The notes beneath the pieces are model-generated. The model saw only the letters and a program-made list of their open reading frames with translations. It had not been told where the DNA came from and did no database searches. The translations under genes were made by a program, and so were the position numbers. A stretch of 64,000 nt of DNA from Halocatena pleomorpha (lineage in GTDB: Archaea; Halobacteriota; Halobacteria; Halobacteriales; Haloarculaceae), in NCBI RefSeq assembly GCF_003862495.1, contig NZ_RRCH01000008.1, positions 34,838-98,837 of the forward strand. Direction: 5' to 3'. Below, in pieces: positions 17,079-26,400 of this stretch (position 1 is its first letter; each line of letters starts with the position of its first letter).

Positions 17079-18428
17079 CTACGGTTTCGGGTCGAAGTAG
17101 CGGGCGAACTCGGTGCCGAACTCCTCGGCGAGCGTCGCGGTTCGTGGACCGATCATGATCTCGTAGTTCTCATTGAGCGCGTCCTCGATATCCACACCAA
17201 GCGCGATCGAAAACAGTTGTTCTTCGAGCACCGAACGGACGCTCGTGCGTTCACGGGAACGCTCGACCACGTACCGATTGCCGTCGATGAACGGACCGTA
17301 CGCGTCGCTGTCGGCGTATTTCTCGTAGAAGCTGCTCGCGTGCTCACCGGCGTCAACGGGCGGACCGACGTGGCGTTCAACTGCCGGTCGAGCAGGCACT
17401 TCACATTCGACGAACAACACAGCATGATCATTCGCGACAGTGGTTGCTCGGAGAGGATCGAAGCCGCGTCGATCCAGTTCGTCACGAAGCCCGCGGAGTG
17501 ATCGATCGAGTTGGGGGTACAGCTGGTCGTCGACCAGATCGGGAGCGTCGAATCGCACCGCGACCGGCGTCGTTTCACGGTCGGACAACTGAGCGCGCAT
17601 TGCTTCTTGAGAGAGCGGTTCGGGATCGTCCGGCACGAACCGATCAACCGTCGGATCGTCCTGGAACGCACGGGCGTGGTGGATCAGCCGGGCGACGTTG
17701 CGCTCCGAGCAGACAGCCGCGACGTTGCGCTCGGGATCGGTTGGATCGATCACGACCAACGGCGCGTCGAATGAGCGTTCCCCGTGTCCTTCGGGATCGA
17801 TCGTGACGGGAAGTTTCCACTCCGCAACCGACTCGATGAGCGAGCGAAAACAACCGTATTCGAGCACGAGTAACTCCGTCAGATACCCAGAAAAGCCCCG
17901 CGTTCTGAGATCGCTACCGTAGGCACCGATCCCTCGCAGAAAGCCTTTGGCGAGACGAACCGCCCCCGCAGTCTCGGAATCGAGACGCGTTGCAACGTAT
18001 TCGGTGTGAAACGGCGTTCGATCGACCGCTGATTGGATCGCGCCCGCACTCTCGACCGCGAAACACGGCACGATATCTACGCCAAATCCCGATCGTTCGC
18101 CCGTCACGTAGGGGTGTTCTGCGAACTCTTCACGGCCGTCGGGAAGCACCTCCCACCCGACCCGCAACCCGTATCGTTCGAGTTGTTCGCGCGACAGTTT
18201 AGGAGGAAACCGAACGAATACGTCGATGTCTCGGTTACCACTGGTCCACGTGTTCCGCGCGGTCGAACCGACCTGTAACACGTCTGCCGAGACGGGGAGC
18301 TCCTCGACTGCAGTCTCCGCACGCGCGATAAGCGTCTCCGCGACCGCTCCCAATCGTTCCCGTTCGGTCGGATCGGGATCGACGCGCGAACGAGCCCGAT
18401 CAGTGACTGCATCGAACGCATCGCCCAT
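17079..18428 (-). CDS. cca: CCA tRNA nucleotidyltransferase, archaeal class I
   Basis: The enzyme adds or repairs the CCA 3' end of tRNA, which matters here because the tRNA genes in view do not encode CCA. The class I catalytic motif is visible as VGSTARNTWTSGNRDIDVFVRF, followed by FGVDIVPCFAV (third carboxylate), RLAKGFLRGIGAYGS, and the tail domains typical of archaeal CCA enzymes. I start it at ATG 18426-18428 (MGDAFDAV); the frame continues 21 codons upstream, but those residues (MKSFSLSRSDILYRRR) are not family-like. Length is 449 residues, as expected. Confidence 0.92.
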   Translation of the reverse strand: MGDAFDAVTDRARSRVDPDPTERERLGAVAETLIARAETAVEELPVSADVLQVGSTARNTWTSGNRDIDVFVRFPPKLSREQLERYGLRVGWEVLPDGREEFAEHPYVTGERSGFGVDIVPCFAVESAGAIQSAVDRTPFHTEYVATRLDSETAGAVRLAKGFLRGIGAYGSDLRTRGFSGYLTELLVLEYGCFRSLIESVAEWKLPVTIDPEGHGERSFDAPLVVIDPTDPERNVAAVCSERNVARLIHHARAFQDDPTVDRFVPDDPEPLSQEAMRAQLSDRETTPVAVRFDAPDLVDDQLYPQLDRSLRGLRDELDRRGFDPLRATTVANDHAVLFVECEVPARPAVERHVGPPVDAGEHASSFYEKYADSDAYGPFIDGNRYVVERSRERTSVRSVLEEQLFSIALGVDIEDALNENYEIMIGPRTATLAEEFGTEFARYFDPKP

Positions 18429-18523
18429 AGCACGGCGGACGGCCCTCCGGCGGTAAAGGATATCGGACCGCGAAAGCGAAAAGGATTTCAAGCGAATGCG
18501 ACTACCAGTTACTACGACGACGG

Positions 18524-18596
18524 GCCGCCATAGCTCAGCTGGTAGAGCACCTCGCTGTTAACGAGGTTGTCCCAGGTTCGAGCCCTGGTGGTGGCG
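18524..18596 (+). tRNA. tRNA-Asn (GUU)
   Basis: The cloverleaf is clear on the plus strand: acceptor GCCGCCA/TGGTGGC, D-arm GCTC...GAGC, anticodon stem CCTCG/CGAGG with loop CTGTTAA (anticodon GTT), and T-arm CCAGG/CCTGG around TTCGAGC. There is no intron and no encoded CCA. Confidence 0.97.
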
Positions 18597-18611
18597 TTTT
18601 CTACTACCGCA

Positions 18612-19796
18612 TCACCACGCGCTTTCGAGGACGGCTTCGATCTCCGATTCCGTCGGATCGAATCCCTCCGGCGTGTTCCCCAGCAGTCCGTCAGTGATGA
18701 CCGCGTTTGCGACCATCGTCAGCTCTTCTCGTGAGAGATCCGGGATCGACCGGAGACGAGCGGGTAGTCCGAGCGAATCTCGAATGTCAGTGACCGCGTT
18801 AACGACGGCCGTAGCTGGGTCATCGCCCGCCCCAGCGCCGAGCGCAGCAGCGATCTCCTCGCGCCGACCGTCGACCTGATCGAACAGCAGTTCGAGCGCG
18901 TGGGGCGCGATGATGGCGTGCGCAGTACCCTGCTGGATGTCATACCCACGAGAGATGCCGTGGCCGAACGCGTGAATCAGTGACAGCGTCGATCCAGTGT
19001 TCCGGGAAACGCCGTACTGTACCAGTATCGTCCCCACAATCGCGTCGTGCAGTGAGTTGTCGTGCGCACCGGAGCCCAGTCGCGGAAGGCCTTCGGCAAG
19101 CAACGCTAGCCCACGCGTTGCCGTCGCGTCCGTGATTGGTGTCCGGTTTCGTGCGTACAGTGATTCAAGTCCTTTATCGAAACCGTTCATCGCGGAGGCA
19201 CACAGGATCTCATGCGGGGTCGTCTCGATCAGCGCCGGATCGTACACGAGCGCGTCGGGCATGAGCCGCTCATCGAACACACCACCGTGGATCGGTGCCC
19301 GATTACCGCGATCGGCAGTGAGTCCAGCAGCAATCGAGAGATCCGCACCGGCCAACGTTGTCGGCACCGCGAACACGGGCGGCAGCTCCGCGTCGGGGAC
19401 TGAGACGGTTCCCGTGTCGAGGAACTCGGTTCTGATCGTCTCTCGCGGGCGATCATCGACTGCGAGCACACTCATAACTGTCGCTACGTCTAGACTACTC
19501 CCGCCACCGAGACACACCAACGCGTCGGCGTCGATCGCGCGCAACTGTTCGACACCATCAAGTGCGGTGGCTAGTCGCTTTTCGGGCGTCGTCTCCGCGA
19601 ATACGCCAGCCAACCGGTCGCCAATCCCTGCTCGAACCGGGTCCATGACGCTCGGGGTGGACCCAACTGTGGATCCGGTGACGAGGAGCGCGCGATCGAT
19701 ACCCTGCTGGGCGAGTTCCTCACCCATGGTAGCAACACTCTCACGGCCGTACGCGATCGTTCCCGGTGTGTACTCGAATCTGAACGAACCAGTCAT
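18612..19796 (-). CDS. Iron-containing alcohol dehydrogenase-family protein
   Basis: The product is a NAD(P)-dependent Fe-ADH/dehydroquinate synthase-like enzyme. The dinucleotide-binding half includes ALVCLGGGSSLDVATVMSVL and FAVPTTLAGAD. The helical metal half includes NGFDKGLESLYARN and HAFGHGISRGYDIQQGTAHA, with His ligands in HAFGHG and GTAHA. The usual DxxxH pair at the first metal site reads DKGLE, as I recall for a haloarchaeal subgroup, so metal use is uncertain. ATG 19794-19796 (MTGSFRFEYTPGTI) fits better than the longer frame. The substrate is unknown. Confidence 0.85.
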   Translation of the reverse strand: MTGSFRFEYTPGTIAYGRESVATMGEELAQQGIDRALLVTGSTVGSTPSVMDPVRAGIGDRLAGVFAETTPEKRLATALDGVEQLRAIDADALVCLGGGSSLDVATVMSVLAVDDRPRETIRTEFLDTGTVSVPDAELPPVFAVPTTLAGADLSIAAGLTADRGNRAPIHGGVFDERLMPDALVYDPALIETTPHEILCASAMNGFDKGLESLYARNRTPITDATATRGLALLAEGLPRLGSGAHDNSLHDAIVGTILVQYGVSRNTGSTLSLIHAFGHGISRGYDIQQGTAHAIIAPHALELLFDQVDGRREEIAAALGAGAGDDPATAVVNAVTDIRDSLGLPARLRSIPDLSREELTMVANAVITDGLLGNTPEGFDPTESEIEAVLESAW

Positions 19797-19837
19797 CGTG
19801 CCCAGCTGTTCGGATGGAGCTGACAACGGTCTTTGGG

Positions 19838-21157
19838 TTACTCATCAGCCACAGAGGGTGGCGAGGATCCCGTTTCGGTGGTAGTCCAGACGCCGTCCTG
19901 AAGATCGATCGCACCGGTCCACTTGGCAGCGATCGTCGACACAGCAAGGTCGCCAGTGACGTTGTTCATCGTTGCTATCCGACCGAGCACTGGATCGACG
20001 GCAGCGACGAACCCGACGACAGTTAACGGGAGTCCGGCTTGTTGAAGCACGATCGTCAGCATGATCAACCCTGCTCCAGGAACGCCAGCGGTGCCGATGC
20101 TGATCAACACTGTGACGAGGAGGATCGCTACCTGATCGCCAAGACCGAGCGGTTGGCCGACGACGTTGGCGGCGAAGACGACTGTCACTGCCTGCCGGAT
20201 CGCTGCACCGTCCATGTTGGCTGTCGACCCAAGCGGGAGTGAGAAGCCATAGACGCTTTCGTCGATGCGCAACCGCTCTTCAGCGTCGGTCATCGTCACG
20301 GGCAGCGTGGCGCTCGATGAGCGAATGCTGAACGCCGTGATCATCGCGTTCTTCGCGCCGCGCAGGAACGCCAGTGGGGATTCTCCGACTAGTCCCCCAA
20401 CGATGACGGCAAGATACGTAACGGTGATGTGGATGAGCACACCGACGAACACCACTGCGACGAGTGATCCGAGCGCAAGGATGGCACCCACGTCCTTGCC
20501 CGCCAGTTCGGAGGCGACGAGCGCAAAGACGCCGATCACACCGTACTCCATAACGCCCCAGACAAGGATGAACACCGCGTTCATCCCTGCCTCGGCCAAC
20601 TCGAAGAACGTCTCAGCACCGTTCTGTACTACTGCCTCATCAGCGCGATCCCGAGCAATGGCGAGCGCGATCCCAAAGACAATCACGAAGAAGATGATGG
20701 ATAGGAGATCGCCGTTCGCCAACGCACTAACGGGATTAGTCGGAACGATACCGAGAAGCACCTCGTTGATGCTCGGTGGCTGAGCAGATTGGGCTTCACC
20801 GCCAGTGAAAACGACGCCCTGTCCGGGGCTAAGCAGATTCGCAACTGCGAGACCGATGCTTGCCGCGACTGCCGTCGTTACCGCGTACAATCCGAGAACG
20901 ATACCACCGACGCGTCCCATCTGTCTCGGTGACAGCCGTCGGACCCCGGCGAGTAAACTGAATATAACGACTGGCACTACGATCATCTCCAATAGATTCA
21001 AAAAGAGATCGCCCAATGGGGCGAGCCGCGAGGCTGGGGCACCGACGGAGAAAGCGACGACTGTGCCGAGAACGAACGAAATCGCAAGTCGGTAGACGAT
21101 CGGTACCGCGTGATACCGGTGCCATAGACGAAAGACCAGAAACTCAGAGTCCGACAT
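19838..21157 (-). CDS. Dicarboxylate/amino acid:cation symporter (DAACS family)
   Basis: This 439-residue membrane transporter of the GltP/DctA family moves glutamate, aspartate or C4-dicarboxylates with sodium or protons. Family features are the serine-rich reentrant segment SIRSSSATLPVTM (about 300), the GSTANMDGAAIRQA motif in the seventh helix, and the VGFVAAVDPVLGRIATMNNVTGDLAVS segment, where the typical D-x-x-x-D-x-x-R-T-x-x-N-V-x-G-D pattern is kept with a change at RT. It has about eight hydrophobic helices. The start at ATG 21157 is supported by a short hydrophilic lead. It appears monocistronic. Confidence 0.9.
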   Translation of the reverse strand: MSDSEFLVFRLWHRYHAVPIVYRLAISFVLGTVVAFSVGAPASRLAPLGDLFLNLLEMIVVPVVIFSLLAGVRRLSPRQMGRVGGIVLGLYAVTTAVAASIGLAVANLLSPGQGVVFTGGEAQSAQPPSINEVLLGIVPTNPVSALANGDLLSIIFFVIVFGIALAIARDRADEAVVQNGAETFFELAEAGMNAVFILVWGVMEYGVIGVFALVASELAGKDVGAILALGSLVAVVFVGVLIHITVTYLAVIVGGLVGESPLAFLRGAKNAMITAFSIRSSSATLPVTMTDAEERLRIDESVYGFSLPLGSTANMDGAAIRQAVTVVFAANVVGQPLGLGDQVAILLVTVLISIGTAGVPGAGLIMLTIVLQQAGLPLTVVGFVAAVDPVLGRIATMNNVTGDLAVSTIAAKWTGAIDLQDGVWTTTETGSSPPSVADE

Positions 21158-21480
21158 CGATACTCGGTAGTTGCTTGACGTTGCTATGGCTGTCGGAGTT
21201 GACTCGCCGTGTGAAACAGCAAGGAAAGTCCTGTCAAACCGTATTCAGCCACGGAACGCCCTCAACAGTCTCTCCGAACGAAGCAACTGCACGGCACCGA
21301 GCCGTTGTGATCACGGCGATCCAATCGAGTCGAGAGAGGTGGGTCCTGTGGAGTGAACTGCACGAACGGAAACGCGTGATTGACAAACGAAGACAGAATT
21401 CGTGTCAGGTGTGAAAGAGCTAATCGAAGCCACGGACGGCTTTAGGGCTAAGGGTTGAAGCCCAGAAAATCAACATATAA
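21158..21480. other. Gap at the left edge of the island, no gene
   Basis: These 323 bp lie between the symporter gene and the first gene scrap of the island. I find no credible coding frame, tRNA or clear palindrome. The sequence after 21420 becomes AT-rich (gccacggacggctttagggc onward) and marks the change to island-like DNA. Confidence 0.5.
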
Positions 21481-21575
21481 GCACAGATCCATCAAGAATG
21501 TGAGGATATTCTCAACTACGATCTGCCGTGGAATCCCATGTGCGTTGAGCAGGGTGATGTAGCGACGCTGCTGTG
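21481..21575 (+). pseudogene. Scrap of a SNF2/DEAD-type helicase (motif VI region)
   Basis: In one frame the DNA reads AQIHQECEDILNYDLPWNPM followed by CVEQGDVATLL and a stop. The phrase NYDLPWNPMRVEQRIGR is the highly conserved segment just before and in motif VI of SNF2-like helicases found in defence modules. Here the arginine is Cys, the GR pair is lost and the frame ends, so this is a decayed fragment of about 30 codons. Confidence 0.6.
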
Positions 21576-21612
21576 AATTATATGTGATCGGAACGTCGGA
21601 CTGAGGAGTCTC

Positions 21613-22004
21613 ATGTATGCGTTGGCTGCTGGGTCGATGACACTCGCAGAGGTGAGTGAACAGCAACTCGATACGCATCCCGCGTTAGGGTGGAGCCGTG
21701 GAGAGACAGATATGGCGAAGCAGCGGGTGAATTGGCTGCGGACCATGGGCCTCGTTGAGAAGCGCGGCGATGAGTATGCGTTGACGAATGACGGATTTCG
21801 GTTCGTTGAGAGTGCGGTGGAGAAGTGAGCGGATTCGGATTGGACACCGTCGGTGAGCGATGCTGGGATGCGTGCTGGGACGTGCGAAACGACTGTCCAC
21901 GCACGGTTGGTTGATCCGGAGTTCTGCGCAACAGTACTGTCCCGGCACGACCGAACGTGCTGGCGCTCAGTAAGACGCATCACGCGGCGCTTGCGTGGGT
22001 GTGA
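21613..22004 (+). pseudogene. Broken HTH-HNH endonuclease gene
   Basis: The fragment begins with a winged-helix segment (KQRVNWLRTMGLVEKRGDEY ... GFRFVESAVEK) and stops at TGA 21826-21828, where relatives have Trp. The same frame then continues as ADSDWTPSVSDAGMRAGT, CETTVHARLVDPEFCATVLS and RHDRTC, the start of the haloarchaeal HNH nuclease domain. At about 21962 the frame jumps to ALSKTHHAALAWV, the conserved LSKTHHAAFD segment, so roughly 30-35 central codons including HNH core residues are deleted. The gene therefore carries a nonsense mutation and an internal frame-changing deletion and cannot make an active enzyme. Confidence 0.75.
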
Positions 22005-22138
22005 GTCAGTTCACAGCGGACGGAATCTCGCTCGCACGCAGCGAGTCGCTGTCAGGACGGTGGAGTTTGACGAAATTCCTCGACTGCTACCAATTTGACC
22101 GCTGGGTTTATGTTAATCTCTTCAGACGTGGTTATCAG

Positions 22139-23425
22139 ATGGCAACAGTAGAGGTTCTGTGTGTAGCGGATATTCATATCGGGCGTCGTCCAAGTCGGCT
22201 CCCAGATAGGTTCGATCCGGCTGATTATTCTCCCCGGACGATCTGGGCTGATCTCGCGGAATCGGCTGTTACTCAGGGAGTGGATGCGGTAGTCGTTGCG
22301 GGTGACCTTGTTGACCGAGAAAACAGGTACGCGGAGGCGTTCGGTGCCGTTGAGTCCGTAGCGACCGCACTCGCAGAGGCTGGTATTCCTCTCGTTGCTG
22401 TCGCTGGTAACCACGACGCTGACGTTCTCCCAGACTTGGCTGAGGCAATCGATAATCTCCAGTTGCTCGGCCGGAATGGATACTGGGAGCGAACAGCCCT
22501 CACTGACGCCAACGGTGAGCCGTCCCTCCACGTCGATGGGTGGTCGTTCCCAAGCCGGTACCACCACGAAAGTCCATTAGCTACGTACGACCTGACCGAC
22601 GAGGGGGTGCCGCGCCTTGGCGTCGTCCACGCAGACGTTAGTAGTGAGGATCGGTACGCACCGGTCGCCGTGGACGACTTGGCAACGAGCGGGCACGCGG
22701 CGTGGATTCTTGGCCACCTCCACGTCCCAGGGCCCCGCAACGAGAACCCGCTAATCCTCTATCCGGGATCGCTGCAACCGTTGGACACGAACGAGACCGG
22801 AGGTCATGGTGCGTGGCTCGTCTCGGTCGAGACTGACGGGACAGTAGAGAAAGAGCCACTTAGGTCAGCGACGCTGCAGTACGAGGAGGTTGTCGTCTCA
22901 ATGGATCCCGACAGTGGATTCCACGATATCGTCGATGCTACCCACGAGCAGCTACATGAGACAGCCACAAAGTGCAGTCCCAGGACCGAGCTCCTTGCCG
23001 TCACTGTAACGATCTCGGGACGAACGGACGCGCACACTGATCTACGCAGCCGACGTAGGGAGCTTGAACAGGTCGAACTCACGGACGGCGGGACGACAGT
23101 GCGTGTTACCGACGTGACTGTCGATACAAAACCGTCGATCAATCTCGCTGATCGTGCTGGCGATGATGATCCGATCGGGTACTTGGCTGGATTGTTGCGT
23201 GCACTCGACGGTGACGAACCGCTGGACCCGTACCGGTGTGTCATTGAGGCCGCTCACACGAGTGTCCGCGAGACCCACGACTCGAACGCGTATCGGGAGC
23301 TCAAGAGCCATGACGAGTCGTACACTCGCCCGACGGAAGCTGAAACGAAGGAGGTACTCCGCCGACAGGCTCGGAAACTCGTCGACGCTTTCGTTGAGCA
23401 GCAGGGGGTGCCCGCTGATGAGTGA
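22139..23425 (+). CDS. SbcD/Mre11/YhaO-like metallophosphoesterase
   Basis: This 428-residue calcineurin-fold nuclease subunit has the five phosphoesterase motifs: DIHIGRRP (Asp11, His13), VVVAGDLVDREN, AVAGNHDAD, VVHAD, and GHLHVPGP. Such proteins form a DNA end-processing complex with an SMC-like ATPase, and the next gene encodes one (ATGA overlap at 23418-23425). The C-terminal 170 residues are divergent and mixed alpha/beta. I start at ATG 22139 (MATVEVLCVADIHIG); the upstream part of the open frame is intergenic. The pair resembles bacterial YhaO/YhaN more than canonical Mre11/Rad50, and sits inside a defence-like island. Confidence 0.88.
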   Translation: MATVEVLCVADIHIGRRPSRLPDRFDPADYSPRTIWADLAESAVTQGVDAVVVAGDLVDRENRYAEAFGAVESVATALAEAGIPLVAVAGNHDADVLPDLAEAIDNLQLLGRNGYWERTALTDANGEPSLHVDGWSFPSRYHHESPLATYDLTDEGVPRLGVVHADVSSEDRYAPVAVDDLATSGHAAWILGHLHVPGPRNENPLILYPGSLQPLDTNETGGHGAWLVSVETDGTVEKEPLRSATLQYEEVVVSMDPDSGFHDIVDATHEQLHETATKCSPRTELLAVTVTISGRTDAHTDLRSRRRELEQVELTDGGTTVRVTDVTVDTKPSINLADRAGDDDPIGYLAGLLRALDGDEPLDPYRCVIEAAHTSVRETHDSNAYRELKSHDESYTRPTEAETKEVLRRQARKLVDAFVEQQGVPADE

Positions 23426-26400
23426 GCCGGCCCCGGCTGAGGCTGATCAGCCCGATACTGACCATGACACAGAAGGAAGCCGAGAGACTCCGGTCGCCAT
23501 TAACACTGTTACTCTCGACCGTGCACCGGGGTTTGAGACGGCTGGCTTCTCGCTTGATGGGTTTTCGCAAGGAGTCAATGTTGTGTACGGCGCGAATGCG
23601 GCTGGCAAATCGACGCTTGCGGAGGCGATCCGCTGGTCATTGTGGCCTGATGAGGCACCGTCCTCCGCGACTGTTCGGACTGAGCTTATCTATGATGGGG
23701 AGTCGCGGCGGATCGAACTGCACGGTGGCGTCAGCGAGCACTTTCGTGATGGCGAACCCGCTGACGCGATCCCGGTTCCGTCACTGGATGGTGGTCGTCG
23801 GTACGCATTGTCGTTGCACGACATGTTGCAGGATGAAACGGACGGCGGCGAGTTTGCAAGCGTCATTCAGCGTGAGTCGACTGGCGGGTTCAATATCGAC
23901 GCGATCCAGAACGAGTTCGGCCTGACTGACGGGGCCAGCCCCGCTACACGAGGGATTAGTGCCACGAAAGAGGTGGCGGCAGCCATCGAGCAAGTTGAAG
24001 AACTACGGCGGGACGCGCCGGATCTGGAAGCAGAACGGACCCGTCTCAGTCAACTCGAAGAGGACCTCGCGGCCGCCGCTGATGCGAGTGAGCGCGTCGA
24101 TCTGCTTGAGACGGCAATCGAGTACCGGAAGGCGCAAGACGCCCACGACCAGCGGGCCGAAAAAGTAGCCTCATTCCCGAACGAGCTGGCGTCGTTCGAC
24201 GGTGATGAACTGAACCAACTCGATGACCTTGGCGAGCAAATAGCACAACAGAAGCGCCTTGAACAGGAGGCAGCCGAAAAACACCGTGAGGCCGCTGACA
24301 AACTGGCCGGGACGGAACTCCCGGAGGACGGCGTTACCGAGGGGGTGTTACAGACGCTTCGAGAGTACCGGGATGAACTCGATGACGCTGAAGACGATCA
24401 GGATCGGTTAAAGCGGGAAGTGGCTGAGGCAAACGCTGAGCGCGGCGAGGTTCGGGAGAAGATCCCTCTGAATCTTGACGGCGAAACCCTCAGCGAGGTT
24501 GATACGGACGACCTTGCCGAACTTCGCTCGTTCGTCACGATGGTGGCGGAAGTCGAAGGGAAGGCGCAGGTCGAAGCTGCCATCGACGAGTGGCTCGCTA
24601 GGGAGTCGAAGGAATCAGCGGATCGTGGAACGCTCGAAAGCGGCCGGAACGCGCTTGAGAACTGGCTCGCAGCCCCGCCAGAACAGGATACTAACGAGCC
24701 GAGTAGTCGAGGCCCTGTCGCAGCGGCCATCACGGCGGGGATCCTGACGGCGCTGTCAGGCGTTGTGATCGCGTTGGCAGTAAATCCGGCTGGGGGCCTG
24801 CTGACTGTCCTCGGGCTCGCCCTCGCTGGCTACGCGGCTCTCTCCGCGAGGAGTAACGATGCTGGAACTGACAATACTGCCAGAGCAACCCATGCGGAGA
24901 CGTTCAGGCAGACTGGGCTTGCGGAGCCGACTGCGTGGGAATCTGATGCCGTCAGGGACCGGGTAGCTGATCTTCGTGAGCGACTACGGGTCATCGAAGT
25001 TGACGAGCAGGAGGCTCAGAAACGGGATGAGCTCCATGCGCAGTTTGACATCGATGCCGTCAGGGATGAACTGGAGACGGCGCGTGAGCGACTTCGGGAC
25101 CGGTTCGACACGGAGGTTGAGGACGACCTTGAACTGGCGGTGACAGTTGAACGTGTCGAGCGCTGGCAAGCTGCTGATGAAACCGTCACTGGGAAACAGG
25201 CGGCATTACGGGAAGCAAGCGACCAGGTTAAGACGTATCGGGAGCAGTTCCGCGCGACGATCGAGCCTTACACGACCGACGCGTACTCCTACACGGTCGA
25301 AACGAGTGCGGACGCAACAGCTGCCGTTACGAGTCTCGAACAGCGACAGCGCGACTACGAGAATGCGACCCAGCGACTCGTAGAGGTAGATGGGAACGTC
25401 GCTGCGGCCCACGAGGAACTCGACCAGTATAGGACCGAACGAGAGTTACTATTCACCGAGCGTGGCTTGGAGCGTGGCGACCGGGAGCTGCTTGCAACGC
25501 TGTGTGAGCAACACTCGGAGTACGAAGCAGCCGTTGAGGCAAAAGGAACTGCTGCGACCACCCTTGAGAATCGGCATTCAGACCTTCGTGACCACGATGC
25601 TTACGAGGAAGTGGTCGAAGAGCGAGAAAGGGACGACTTGGAAAAAGAGTTAGACGAAAAACGGGAGATTGCGGGGCGGTACGACGAGCTGTTACGGGAG
25701 AAAACGACGCTGGCGAAGGAAATCGAGGACGCGAAGGCGTCGACGGAGATTGCTGACGCTGTTCAAGAACGAGGTGAAGCCATGCGAGCTCTTGAGAAAG
25801 TGCTTGAAGCGGACGTGGCCGACGCGGTCACGGATACACTCCTTGAGTTCGTCGGGGTGGAGACGGTTTCCAGCAATCAGGAGCCGGTGTTTCAGCGTGC
25901 GGATGATCTCTTGCGGCGGATTACTGATGGGCAGTTTGAGCTCAGACTCGATGATGGTACGTTCAGGGCGTACGATACGGGTGAACAGCGGCGCGTTGAC
26001 TTGAATGATTTGTCAAGTGGGACGCGCGTGCAGGTCCTGCTCGCGGTTCGGGTTGCTTTCGTCGAACATAGAGAGCAGGAGACTGCGCCCCCGTTATTGC
26101 TTGACGAGACGCTGGCACCGTTCGATGACCAACGAGCCGAAACGGTCCTTGACACCGTAGTTGACCTAGCCCAGGCAGGACGGCAAGTATTCTACTTCAC
26201 GGCCCGGCACGACGAACGCGCGCGGTGGGAGACTCGTCTTGAAGAGTCGGATGTCGAGTACAGTCTCCAGCAGTTGACGGCGAGCGACGGACGCGATCCC
26301 GTCGCGGAGCCCCCAGCGGTTGAGACCGCCGATGCGATCAACGTCCCAGTCCCGGACAGCGACGATCACTGGTCGTACCGTGAGCGACTGGATGTGCCCA

